Assembly (NCBI GenBank): GCA_031553195.1
Contig: JAVBLV010000029.1
Span: 1 to 18,991, forward strand
Length of the DNA: 18,991 bases
Reading direction: 5' to 3'
Origin: JAVBLV01 sp031553195
Lineage (GTDB): Bacteria; Bacteroidota; Bacteroidia; Bacteroidales; P3
In this document: positions 1 through 7,858 of the stretch, piece after piece
Position numbering within the stretch: position 1 is the first letter of the stretch
Layout: the number at the start of each line of letters is the position of its first letter
Notes under the pieces: generated by a model
The model's database searches: none
Seen by the model: the letters and a program-made list of their open reading frames with translations, nothing else
Told to the model about the DNA's origin: nothing
Translations under genes and position numbers: made by a program

Positions 1-114
1 TTTGAGGGTTCTCTTGAACCGGTTAGACCGGGCAGAAAGTATGCCCGAAATAAAAAAACAAAGCGAATGAACGGAAAATATCAAACTCTAACTAATTATA
101 AAAGAGCTATATAA
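1..114 (+). CDS. Possible C-terminal end of an unidentified protein (partial)
   Basis: The first reading frame is open from the window edge to a TAA at 112-114, giving 37 residues. The end is rich in Lys and Arg (it includes RPGRKYARNKKTK), which fits a basic C-terminal tail. The family cannot be recognised and no start is visible because the gene would begin outside the window. A short perfect hairpin (CCGGT-TAG-ACCGG, 19-31) lies in this stretch. It may equally be a chance open frame. Confidence 0.33.
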   Translation, partial: FEGSLEPVRPGRKYARNKKTKRMNGKYQTLTNYKRAI

Positions 115-134
115 TACTTAACTTAATGACATTG

Positions 135-200
135 CCCTAAAGGGGGCTAATTTAAGAAAAATGACGGCCAAAAAGTCTCCTTTAGGGGATTTAGGGGTAA
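135..200. repeat. CCCTAAA-type inverted and direct repeat
   Basis: CCCTAAAGGGGG (135-146) is nearly complementary to CTCCTTTAGGGG (177-188), giving a hairpin with a loop of about 30 nt. The right arm continues as a direct repeat of TTTAGGGG (181-188 and 190-197). This G/C-patterned element stands out from the AT-rich spacer between the partial frame and the lipoprotein at 380. Similar repeats are, as I recall, scattered between genes in many Bacteroidota genomes. The copy looks degenerate and has no gene inside it. The rest of the spacer (201-379) shows nothing I can name. Confidence 0.5.
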
Positions 201-379
201 TAAAACCTGTCTTTTCAAGGGTTAGGGACAATATTGCGGATTATCATTAAAAAATTATATCCGATATTTGTTACGGCCAGCTGCCGGAAAGTAAAAAGAA
301 AATATAAGAAACAAAACATAATTCGATATTTATCGTTTTATTTTGTATGAATTGATAACATTTAAAAGGTAAAGATGAT

Positions 380-1288
380 ATGAAACGTTTACTTTTTGCC
401 GTATTTTTCCTGTCGTTTTCTTTCTTTTTTTATTCATGCTCCATAGAATACGATGCTGCGAATAATTATTTGGATAGGCATATTTCTCCAAAGCAGGGAA
501 CAGGAATTGAAGAAAAAATTTATGTAGTCTTGCCGACTCATGTAATTCACACCAACGACGCTATTAATAAGATCGAAGGATTTCAAAACTTGCCCGAAAG
601 CGAACAGGATAGGCTTATTAAGGAGAAAACGAAGTTTTTGGATAAATTGAACGATTCTATTCTGATAGCCCAATTTAACGAACATTTTTTGTATAATTTA
701 GGGCGATTTGGTATTCCTATTATTATAACGACTCCTGAAAATATTCCGCAACCCGATGAAGGTAAAATATTTACAATCAATGTTGCCCAAATGGAGGCGG
801 AGGAATACACTGTTGTAGAACGTTTGGATTCTTATTTCCAATTTATAAAAAATCCTAATTACCCGTCCGATAATCGAAATACTATTCAAAAATACTATAA
901 ACAAGATGTAAACTTAGACGCTTTTTCTCTAAACGTTTGGTTCTCTTATAACGAAAAAGATACCAGCATGAAAAAGGTGTATTATAAAAGTTTCGAAGTA
1001 AGAGACGGATTAGAAGGCGATATAATCCTTAATGAAGAAAATAACGATAAAGCTGAAGCTATTTATAAAATAAGTAAGTTAAATTTGAATGATATTTACT
1101 ACACCCCTTTTATGGCGGGAAAAATGTCTGCCACGCTTTTTATCGAAAAATGGATTAACGATTATGTCAATTTATCGGAGAACGGAGCGTTTAACTATTT
1201 CTTTTACGACCCTAAAATCAATAAGATCGATGGATATGTCAGGAAATCTGATCTCAACAAAAAATATTTGTTCCAAGAGTTGGATTAA
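380..1288 (+). CDS. Hypothetical lipoprotein
   Basis: This is a 302-residue protein with a hydrophobic N-terminal signal (about residues 4-18) ending in a lipobox-like FYSC with the cysteine at residue 20. It is therefore probably a lipoprotein anchored in the inner or outer membrane. The rest is a soluble, charged, mixed alpha/beta sequence with many Tyr, Asn and Asp residues. I see no further membrane segment, repeat or catalytic motif. The ATG at 380 follows the A/G-rich AAAAGGTAAAG and directly gives the signal peptide. The gene looks like its own transcription unit: a 265-bp spacer precedes it and a terminator-like hairpin follows it at 1313. I do not recognise a named family. It resembles the lineage-restricted lipoproteins common in Bacteroidales. 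Confidence 0.85.
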   Translation: MKRLLFAVFFLSFSFFFYSCSIEYDAANNYLDRHISPKQGTGIEEKIYVVLPTHVIHTNDAINKIEGFQNLPESEQDRLIKEKTKFLDKLNDSILIAQFNEHFLYNLGRFGIPIIITTPENIPQPDEGKIFTINVAQMEAEEYTVVERLDSYFQFIKNPNYPSDNRNTIQKYYKQDVNLDAFSLNVWFSYNEKDTSMKKVYYKSFEVRDGLEGDIILNEENNDKAEAIYKISKLNLNDIYYTPFMAGKMSATLFIEKWINDYVNLSENGAFNYFFYDPKINKIDGYVRKSDLNKKYLFQELD

Positions 1289-1312
1289 TTTCTGATTTGA
1301 AAAAAAATATTA

Positions 1313-1351
1313 AAATAAATGAGTCAAACTTTTGATTCATTTATTTTTTTT
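1313..1351 (+). terminator. Rho-independent-like terminator after the lipoprotein gene
   Basis: AAATAAATGA (1313-1322) pairs perfectly with TCATTTATTT (1337-1346). The stem can continue inward through TCAA/TTGA with one G-U pair, and a run of T residues (1343-1350) closes the element. The stem has very little G+C, so termination may be weak. Its 25-bp distance from the stop codon at 1288 supports the call. Confidence 0.55.
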
Positions 1352-1360
1352 GTACTTTTG
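1331..1360 (+). promoter_or_regulatory. Bacteroidota-type promoter for the M23 peptidase gene
   Basis: TTTG at 1331-1334 and TACTTTTG at 1353-1360 match the -33 (TTTG) and -7 (TAnnTTTG) consensus of the Bacteroides primary sigma factor, with an 18-nt spacer (19-21 is usual). The -33 box overlaps the terminator hairpin of the previous gene. Transcription would start near 1366, leaving a leader of about 125 nt before the ATG at 1492. Confidence 0.6.
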
Positions 1361-1491
1361 CGTTTTCGATGGCGTCTGTACTGAGATTTGAATAGAAGAC
1401 GCCATAAAATTTCAAATACATTTATTTCTATTCCGCAGAAAAACGTTAAAGTTATCGTGAATAGATTCTGTAAATATTTATATATCTAATT

Positions 1492-2466
1492 ATGAATCGT
1501 TTTCTTTTTCAAATAGTGGCTATTCTTCTTCTTTTTGTCTCTTTCGCAGCCCATAGCCAACAAGTAATAAACAATCCCTACAACAGAAAAGATACCATAA
1601 AACAAAAATATGTTCCTAAAAAGTTAGATGTCATTTATGTAGAGCAAGATGAAGACTTTTCCGCCGATCTTGATGAAGATGAAGGAACAGAAAGTGAAGA
1701 CGATATATTATATGCCGGTTTTGATACCAGCGCTATTCACTATCCGAAATATGATTTTTCTAATAAACTTGATACCACCATTCTCGTTTTGATTAATAAA
1801 AAATCGGTTTATGTTCACCCTTTTAAAGGAAAGGTTACCTCTCAATTCGGGCCGCGCCGCCGTCGTTACCATTATGGAATCGATGTAAATTTACAAACCG
1901 GCGATCCGGTTGTGGCTGCTTTTGACGGAACTGTGCGTATTGCCAAAAGAAACCGGACTTATGGAAATTTAGTGGTTATTCGCCATGAAAACGGTTTGGA
2001 GACTTTCTACGCGCATTTATCTGCAATTGAAGTTATTCCAGAGCAAAAGGTAAAAGCGGGCGATTTAATTGGTTTGGGTGGAAATACAGGCAGGTCAAGA
2101 GGAAGTCATTTACATTTGGAAACCCGTTATCTGGGCGCGGCAATTAATCCTATCGATATTATTGATTTCGAGAATTTTTGTTTGAAAAGGGACACATTGT
2201 TTTTAACGAAAGATAATTTTAAACATCATCAGAAATATAACAGAAACGATAATCGCTCGTTATTGGCGTCGAAAGGAAAAACCGCAACAAAAGGAAAAGC
2301 GCGAGGATCTTCTATCGCAAGCGCAAAATATTATAAAATTAGAAAAGGCGATACCTTGGGTTCTATTGCACAAAGAAATGGAACAACGGTAAAAGCTATT
2401 TGCCGGTTGAACGGAATTAAAGAAAACAAAACGTTGCAAATAGGAAAATCTTTAAAAGTAAGATAG
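1492..2466 (+). CDS. Secreted M23-family (LytM/NlpD-like) peptidase with C-terminal LysM domain
   Basis: This 324-residue protein starts with a signal peptide (residues 1-22, hydrophobic core IVAILLLFVSF). An acidic linker (about 50-72) follows, then an M23 peptidase domain (about 108-222) and a LysM peptidoglycan-binding domain (about 280-324, starting YYKIRKGDTLGSIA). The zinc and catalytic residues of the LytM type are present: H127 and D131 in HYGID, H175 in YAHLS, and H206 and H208 in SHLHLE. An intact site suggests an active endopeptidase that cuts peptidoglycan cross-links, rather than a degenerate EnvC/NlpD-type activator. A Lys/Arg/Ser-rich stretch (about 254-278) links the two domains. 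A clear promoter lies at 1331-1360. Its role is probably in cell-wall remodelling or cell separation. Confidence 0.93.
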   Translation: MNRFLFQIVAILLLFVSFAAHSQQVINNPYNRKDTIKQKYVPKKLDVIYVEQDEDFSADLDEDEGTESEDDILYAGFDTSAIHYPKYDFSNKLDTTILVLINKKSVYVHPFKGKVTSQFGPRRRRYHYGIDVNLQTGDPVVAAFDGTVRIAKRNRTYGNLVVIRHENGLETFYAHLSAIEVIPEQKVKAGDLIGLGGNTGRSRGSHLHLETRYLGAAINPIDIIDFENFCLKRDTLFLTKDNFKHHQKYNRNDNRSLLASKGKTATKGKARGSSIASAKYYKIRKGDTLGSIAQRNGTTVKAICRLNGIKENKTLQIGKSLKVR

Positions 2467-2530
2467 TTTCCCCCTGCTTTACGTCTTTTGTTTCCCTGAA
2501 ATATATTGGCGCTACAAATACAATCCGATA

Positions 2531-3271
2531 GTGAAACGATTTGTCTATTTTCCACTTTTTATTTTAGGTTGCATATTGTTTTTTCAAGCATGCGGGATAG
2601 ATATTCATTCTAATTCCATAAAAGGAAACGGAAATATTATAACCAATGAAATTACTATTTCCGATTATGAGAAAATAGAACTAAGGGTAGGAATGGATAT
2701 TGTTTATGAACAACAACCGGAAAAACCGCCATATTTGCAATTAAATATTGATGAAAATATTTTGCCTTTGGTTGATATTCGCGTCGAAAATGAAAGATTA
2801 ATTGTAAAAACATCAGACAATCAGAATATTAGCCCTACTTTGTTTAAGGTATATACAAATTCTAAGAACCTCGCCAGTATAGATTTAACCGGCTCGGGAG
2901 AAATTCGTTTAAAAGGAAAAATCAATATTCCATCCCTTGCCATTACCCTATCCGGTTCAGGAGATATTTTTTCCGATAGCCTGTATTGCGGGAAATTTTC
3001 TTTGAACGGGTCGGGATCCGGAGATTTATATTTGAAAGGCGAATGTACGGACTGTAGTTTAAATATGTCCGGTTCATGCGATATAAAAGCTTTTGATTTT
3101 TTAGTACAAAAACTATCATGCAAAATTTCCGGCTCGGCAGATGTTGAGGTTACAGTTCAGGACGCCTTAAATGTCGTAATTTCCGGATCGGGAGATCTTA
3201 AATATAAAGGAAATCCTAAAACTGTCAACAATAATATTTCCGGTTCGGGAAACATTAAACGCGTAGAATAA
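2531..3271 (+). CDS. DUF2807 (head GIN domain) lipoprotein
   Basis: This is a 246-residue protein with a lipoprotein signal whose lipobox FQAC puts the modified cysteine at residue 21. The body carries the DUF2807 'putative auto-transporter adhesin, head GIN' pattern. Spaced SGSGD/SGSGN motifs (for example LSGSGDI, SGSGDLYLKG, ISGSGDLKYKG, ISGSGNI) recur about every 20 residues, as expected for a right-handed beta-helix that begins with an N-terminal strand region. The start is GTG at 2531. It is preferred because translation from it gives a complete lipoprotein signal (MKRFVYFPLF...), and no in-frame ATG would preserve it. The gene follows the M23 peptidase by 64 bp and may be co-transcribed with it. 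The family is common in Bacteroidota and its molecular function is unknown. It is presumed to be cell-surface or periplasmic. Confidence 0.9.
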   Translation: MKRFVYFPLFILGCILFFQACGIDIHSNSIKGNGNIITNEITISDYEKIELRVGMDIVYEQQPEKPPYLQLNIDENILPLVDIRVENERLIVKTSDNQNISPTLFKVYTNSKNLASIDLTGSGEIRLKGKINIPSLAITLSGSGDIFSDSLYCGKFSLNGSGSGDLYLKGECTDCSLNMSGSCDIKAFDFLVQKLSCKISGSADVEVTVQDALNVVISGSGDLKYKGNPKTVNNNISGSGNIKRVE

Positions 3272-3336
3272 ATTTCTCTTTTCTGCGATAACCTATTTCC
3301 GATATTTAAATTTCCAACAAAATCAACGATTTTTGG

Positions 3337-3344
3337 TACTTTTG
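3337..3344 (+). promoter_or_regulatory. Probable -7 box of a Bacteroidota promoter
   Basis: TACTTTTG matches TAnnTTTG exactly and is followed by GCGGTTG, as in many Bacteroidales promoters. It lies 32 bp before the ATG of the BatA-domain gene. No good TTTG is found 19-21 nt upstream, only TTTCC near 3311, so the -33 half is weak. Confidence 0.45.
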
Positions 3345-3375
3345 CGGTTGTATATTTTAAAAACGCACAGAGATT

Positions 3376-5421
3376 ATGCAGTTTGTAAGTCCTTTATTTC
3401 TTATTGGATTAAGCGCTATAGCTATCCCGATAGCAATACATTTATTTACATTTAAACGTTACAAAAAGGTCTACTTTAGCAGTACCGATTTGTTGAAAGA
3501 GATCCAAACCGAAACCCAGAAACAATCCAGGCTAAAACATCTTATTGTTTTGTTCCTAAGGATATTGGGAATTATTTGCCTGGTTGTTGCTTTTGCCCAG
3601 CCTTTCCTTCCTGTCGACAATACTTTTATTGATGAAGGCGAATCCGTCGTCAGCGTATATGTTGACAATTCTTTTAGTATGCAAAATACCTCGCCCAACG
3701 GGACATTGTTGGACGAAGCCAAGCAAAAAGCAAAGGAAATTGTGTCGGCATACAAGTTAAGCGATAAATTCCAGCTTTTAACAAACGACTTGGATGGAAA
3801 ACATCAACGATTTGTAAGTAAGGAGGAGTTTTTACAATATTTGGATGAAGTTGATTTTTCGCCTGTTCCGGCAAAACTTTCTATTGTGATGGGTAGACAA
3901 TTTGATTTTTTAAAATCCAAAAATGTTTCTTCTAAAAAATGTTATGTTATTTCGGATTTTCAAAAAACGGTTTCAGATATTAATCAGTTGCCTAAAGATT
4001 CTGTTATTCAATCGTTTTTAATTCCTCTTCAACCATCAAATCCGGATATCTCCAACCTTTATATTGATTCGCTTTGGTTCGACTCGCCCGTTTTCAGATT
4101 AGGCGGAAATATTACCGTTAACGTAAGAATTAAAAATACGGGTAGCGAAACAATGGAGAAAGTACCTGTGAAATTATATATCAATAATAAGCAACAGTCG
4201 CTGGCTGGAGCCGACATTGCAGGAAATTCCTCCCAGACGTTGAAGCTTACTTTTAGAATGGAGAAAATGGGGATTTTGCATGCGAGAATCTCGCTTACTG
4301 ATTATCCTATTGTGTTTGATGATGATTTTTATTTCTCTATTTTGGCAAAGGAACACATTCCAGTATTGTGTATTAATGGAACAGCCGAAAATCCTTATTT
4401 AAATCATTTATATTCGCTGGATTCTTCATTTCACTATAAGACAATGTCTTCAAAAAATATTGATTATGCGGACATCCCAAATTATTATTTTATTATTTTG
4501 AACCAATTAACCGATATTCCTTCCGGATTATCAGAAAGTTTGGAGAAGTTTGTTCAAGATGGGGGAGGAGTATTATTTTTTCCTAATGAGAATTTGAATG
4601 CAGAATCTTACAGGCAAACTTTAGTGCGTTTGAAATCTCCTTTCTATGGAAATATCGATACGGCCAGGAATAAAATTAGCTTTGTAAATGAAAAAAGCCC
4701 TTTGTATTCCGGCGTTTTTGAGAGTATGCCCGAGAATATGGATATGCCTTTGGTTTTTCGACATTTTAAACTACAGTCCGGCGCGGGAACTACGAGAGAA
4801 AGCCTGATAAAATTACAAAGCGGAGATGATTTCTTATCGGTTTCTTATCTTGGGAAAGGAAAGGTATATGTCTCGTCTATTCCGCCTGATCCGGCTTTTA
4901 GCAATTTTGTAAAACATTCGTTATTTGTGCCTACTTTATATAATATGGCTCTTTTCAGCCAACCATTTGTTCAACCGTACTATTTCTTGGAAAGTAACGA
5001 AATCATCGACATCCCTTTTCAGGTAGAGAATCGCGACGATGTGCTAAAGTTAGTTGCTTCCGACGGCTCTTTCGAGTGTATTCCCGGATTTAAGCAAACA
5101 ACTGCGCGCGCTGTGCTTTTTCTTCAAGGTCAATTAACTAAAGCCGGAAATTATAATTTGTCGAAGGCGGGAAAGAATTTGGTTGGTTTGTCTTTTAATT
5201 ATAATCGTTTGGAGTCGGACATGCAGGCATATTCCTCGTCCGATTTATCGAAACAGCTTAAAGACAATGGATTGGTTAAGTTCTCGGTGATTAAAAATAC
5301 AGGAAAACCTATTGATATGCTAATAAAACAGGATAGCGATATACAATTGTGGAAATATTTTGTGGTATTAGCTTTACTTATGTTTTTGGCTGAAATACTA
5401 ATATTACGGTTTTGGAAATAA
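3376..5421 (+). CDS. BatA-domain / vWA-like membrane protein
   Basis: This 681-residue inner-membrane protein begins with the aerotolerance BatA N-terminal domain. Membrane segments lie at about residues 4-25 and 54-77, separated by a basic KRYKKVYFSSTDLL loop. Next comes a von Willebrand A-like region whose metal-site motif DxSxS is present (D97-N-S99-F-S101). A long periplasmic part includes a CARDB/Ig-like section (about 235-310, with VNVRIKNTGSETM) and a glutamine-amidotransferase-like region. A final membrane helix (about 655-678) ends in a short basic tail. This architecture is widespread in Bacteroidetes, often near batABCDE or MoxR genes, though none is visible here. The substrate is unknown. 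It may be a membrane-anchored scaffold for protein complexes. A TACTTTTG promoter box lies just upstream. Confidence 0.88.
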   Translation: MQFVSPLFLIGLSAIAIPIAIHLFTFKRYKKVYFSSTDLLKEIQTETQKQSRLKHLIVLFLRILGIICLVVAFAQPFLPVDNTFIDEGESVVSVYVDNSFSMQNTSPNGTLLDEAKQKAKEIVSAYKLSDKFQLLTNDLDGKHQRFVSKEEFLQYLDEVDFSPVPAKLSIVMGRQFDFLKSKNVSSKKCYVISDFQKTVSDINQLPKDSVIQSFLIPLQPSNPDISNLYIDSLWFDSPVFRLGGNITVNVRIKNTGSETMEKVPVKLYINNKQQSLAGADIAGNSSQTLKLTFRMEKMGILHARISLTDYPIVFDDDFYFSILAKEHIPVLCINGTAENPYLNHLYSLDSSFHYKTMSSKNIDYADIPNYYFIILNQLTDIPSGLSESLEKFVQDGGGVLFFPNENLNAESYRQTLVRLKSPFYGNIDTARNKISFVNEKSPLYSGVFESMPENMDMPLVFRHFKLQSGAGTTRESLIKLQSGDDFLSVSYLGKGKVYVSSIPPDPAFSNFVKHSLFVPTLYNMALFSQPFVQPYYFLESNEIIDIPFQVENRDDVLKLVASDGSFECIPGFKQTTARAVLFLQGQLTKAGNYNLSKAGKNLVGLSFNYNRLESDMQAYSSSDLSKQLKDNGLVKFSVIKNTGKPIDMLIKQDSDIQLWKYFVVLALLMFLAEILILRFWK

Positions 5422-5483
5422 AAAAGGGATGCGTCTCTTTTTATAATCAAGAAACGTTTATAAAATTAATGATCGAAATAGAT

Positions 5484-6152
5484 ATGCAGTTTACAGGAGA
5501 AATTTTTGAATATTTGAAAGATCTGGAACAGAACAACAATAGAGAATGGTTTGCGGCTAATAAAGATCGTTTGCAACCTGTGCGTTCTCAATTTGAAAGT
5601 TTCTTTGACGACCTTATACAAAAAATTTATAAATTTGACGAAAGTATTGGCCGGCAAACAGCCGCTAAATGTATGTATAGGATGCATCGCGATACGCGCT
5701 TTTCGAAAGATAAGACGCCCTTTAAAATTCATATTGCGGCTTTTGTTGCAAGCGGCGGGTATAAACAACATCATATGCCGGGATACTATCTGCATATTCA
5801 AAATAATGAAAGTTGCGCCGGCGCGGGGTTACACATGCCTTTGCCGAAAGATTTGGATAAAATCAGAAAAGAAATTTATTATAATATCGACGAATTTAAG
5901 GCTATTATTGAATCACCTGATTATTGCCGGTTTTACAACGGTTTTTTTGGCCCTGACAAATTGAAAAAGGCTCCGAAGAACTTTCCCTCAGATTTTCCTG
6001 ATATCGAATTGTTGAAAAATAAAAGTTATTCGATAATAACCGAGTTCTCAAATGAAGAAGTTTTATCGAAAGATTTTTTCGATCGTGTTTTAAGCGCATT
6101 TAAGGTCGCTCACCCTTTTAACCGATTTTTAAATAGAGGTTTAATTGAATGA
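5484..6152 (+). CDS. DUF2461 / TIGR02453 family protein
   Basis: From the ATG at 5484 this is a 222-residue soluble protein. It shows the TIGR02453 hallmarks: the N-terminal LKDLEQNNNREWF motif, MHRDTRFSKDKTPFK in the middle, a glycine-rich AGAGLHMP segment, and a C-terminal segment near FKVAHPFNRFLNR. The frame is open back to 5412, which would overlap the preceding gene by 10 bp, and there is another ATG at 5469. The start at 5484 is chosen because the family normally begins only a few residues before the F-x-FL/YL-LxxNN motif. The function of the family is unknown. No signal peptide or membrane segment is seen. A hairpin that could end transcription lies just after the stop. Confidence 0.88.
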   Translation: MQFTGEIFEYLKDLEQNNNREWFAANKDRLQPVRSQFESFFDDLIQKIYKFDESIGRQTAAKCMYRMHRDTRFSKDKTPFKIHIAAFVASGGYKQHHMPGYYLHIQNNESCAGAGLHMPLPKDLDKIRKEIYYNIDEFKAIIESPDYCRFYNGFFGPDKLKKAPKNFPSDFPDIELLKNKSYSIITEFSNEEVLSKDFFDRVLSAFKVAHPFNRFLNRGLIE

Positions 6153-6157
6153 AATGA

Positions 6158-6189
6158 GAAACTCAGTAAAGGTTTTACTTCGAAGTTTC
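6158..6189 (+). terminator. Possible hairpin terminator after the DUF2461 gene
   Basis: Two nested stems are visible: GAAACT/AGTTTC (6158-6163 with 6184-6189) outside and AGTAAA/TTTACT (6165-6170 with 6174-6179) inside, with a GGT loop. The hairpin starts 6 bp after the stop codon. A short T-run (GGTTTTTC, near 6200) lies about 10 nt downstream rather than directly at the stem. The assignment is therefore tentative. Confidence 0.35.
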
Positions 6190-6341
6190 GTCCGGATGGT
6201 TTTTCTCATATTCTTGAATAACAATGAAATAGTTGATCTTCCTTTATAAGAAACATTCGTTCCTGTGAACAATTTTTATTATTTAGTTGTTTACTCAAAA
6301 TCTATTAACAAAAAGTATTGAAATAAAAATTTTATAATGAA

Positions 6342-7253
6342 ATGAAGAAGATTTTTTTTATTCTGACCTTGATTCTTAGCTCATATTTAGCTCAAAGCCG
6401 AGTCTTATTTGATAATGCCGAAGAGTTGGTTGCTGATTCTACGGTTGTGGCTCCGGCCGATACGGTTAAAAAGAATTGGATTATAAAAAATCGTTTAATT
6501 TTAACCGGGGAACAGGCCTATTATAATAATTGGGTGAAAGATGGTTTCAATTCTATTGCTATTTCCGGTTATTACTTGGGTAAATATAACTATGTAACTG
6601 AAAAACATAAATGGGAAAATACCGTTGAATTGGGTTATGGTATCCTAAACCAGGATATAAACGGGAATGGGAAGTTTGACGATTATAACCATTTGCAAAA
6701 AAGCGATGATAGATTTATTTTAACATCTGCTTATAATCGTAAGGTTTTCGGCAATTGGTATTTTAACGGCACCGTTGATTTGCGTTCTCAATTTACGGAA
6801 ACGTATAAAGGCGACACGGCCTTAACGGCTAACTTTTTTGCGCCGGCTTACTTATTGGTTTCTCTTGGATTGAATTATGAGAAAAATGGCTTTACCGCTT
6901 TGTTGGCGCCGTTTGGCGATCGCTCCACTTTTGTTATGGATAGTCGTTTAGAAGGAACATACGGAGTCGAAGTCGGTAAAAAATCAATGTCTGAATTCGG
7001 CGCCTATGCAAAACTTACTTATACGAAAGACATTTTTACGAATGTGAATTTGGCGACTAAATTGGAATTGTTTTATGATTATAATAAACGATTATTCCAT
7101 GAAACGGGCGTTAATTGGGAATTGTTTATCAATATGAAAGTGAATAAATATTTGTCGGCTTTTTTCAATACTCAACTGATTTATGATGTGAATGCTTCTA
7201 AGCAAGCTCAATTCAAAGAACGTTTAGGGTTGATGATTTCCTTCGATTTTTAA
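6342..7253 (+). CDS. DUF3078 outer-membrane beta-barrel-like protein
   Basis: This 303-residue protein has a signal peptide (residues 1 to about 19) and then a sequence of alternating aromatic and polar beta strands (for example AISGYYLGKYNY, WENTVELGYG, SAFFNTQLIYD). It ends in a phenylalanine (ISFDF), the usual C-terminal signature for insertion into the outer membrane. The early segment NRLILTGEQAYYNNW and the overall length fit DUF3078, a Bacteroidetes-specific family of unknown function. The ATG at 6342 directly yields the signal peptide; the nearby ATG at 6337 is out of frame and stops at once. The DUF2284 gene follows after 15 bp, so the two are probably co-transcribed. No transport or ligand role can be inferred. 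Confidence 0.88.
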   Translation: MKKIFFILTLILSSYLAQSRVLFDNAEELVADSTVVAPADTVKKNWIIKNRLILTGEQAYYNNWVKDGFNSIAISGYYLGKYNYVTEKHKWENTVELGYGILNQDINGNGKFDDYNHLQKSDDRFILTSAYNRKVFGNWYFNGTVDLRSQFTETYKGDTALTANFFAPAYLLVSLGLNYEKNGFTALLAPFGDRSTFVMDSRLEGTYGVEVGKKSMSEFGAYAKLTYTKDIFTNVNLATKLELFYDYNKRLFHETGVNWELFINMKVNKYLSAFFNTQLIYDVNASKQAQFKERLGLMISFDF

Positions 7254-7268
7254 TTCCGAATATTCCTA

Positions 7269-7832
7269 ATGACATATAAAACTGCATTTATTTCAGTAAA
7301 AGAATATATTGAGAATTATCGCGATGCGGAAAAATTTATTGCTCTTTGCGAAAAATGCAATCGATATAATCTTTGCTGGGCTTGTCCTCCTTTTGATTTT
7401 GACCCTCTATCCATATTATTGCAACATCAAAATGCTTATATTATAGGCATTCAGGTAATTATTGAAAATAATCCAAAACGTAAAAATTCTAAAGATAAAA
7501 TATTTGCCAACCAATTGATTCACGATATATTTGTTAAAACAAGGGCGTCTTTTGATAAACGTTTGTTGACTTTAGAAAAGGAAAATTTCGGAAGCAGGGC
7601 TTTCTTTGCAGGATCTTGTTTCAATTGCTCTGATGGAGAGTGCGCGCGTTCTTTAAAGTTGCCTTGTATTCAACCGGATAAAGTCCGGTATTCGCTCGAA
7701 GCTTTTGGATTTGATATTACGAAAACAGCATCTGAATTGCTTCATTTTGAATTGCAATGGGGAAATGAAAAAGAATTGCCGGAATATTTAACCTTGGTTG
7801 GCGGATTATTTACAAATCAGCAAGGTATCTAA
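7269..7832 (+). CDS. DUF2284 predicted metal-binding protein
   Basis: This is a 187-residue cytosolic protein with two cysteine clusters typical of DUF2284. The N-terminal one is CEKCNRYNLCWACPPF (about residues 27-42). The C-terminal one is CFNCSDGECARSLKLPC (about residues 117-133), so the pattern is CxxCxxxxxCxxC ... CxxCxxxxC ... C. The family is annotated as predicted metal-binding, and the spacing would suit an iron-sulfur cluster or zinc. The ATG at 7269 is 15 bp after the DUF3078 stop, suggesting one transcript. Its stop is 26 bp from the convergent histidine kinase stop at 7859, and no terminator hairpin is visible between them. The precise role is unknown. Confidence 0.88.
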   Translation: MTYKTAFISVKEYIENYRDAEKFIALCEKCNRYNLCWACPPFDFDPLSILLQHQNAYIIGIQVIIENNPKRKNSKDKIFANQLIHDIFVKTRASFDKRLLTLEKENFGSRAFFAGSCFNCSDGECARSLKLPCIQPDKVRYSLEAFGFDITKTASELLHFELQWGNEKELPEYLTLVGGLFTNQQGI

Positions 7833-7858
7833 ATAAGGATAGATAGATATGCTAATCT

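Noticed and set aside
434..904. Several minus-strand open frames inside the first lipoprotein gene
   Set aside because: They are antisense shadows of a gene with a good lipoprotein signal and have no recognisable motif or spacing.
5551..5964. Plus-strand open frame of 137 codons
   Set aside because: It lies inside the DUF2461 gene in another frame. The DUF2461 frame has conserved family motifs over the same stretch.
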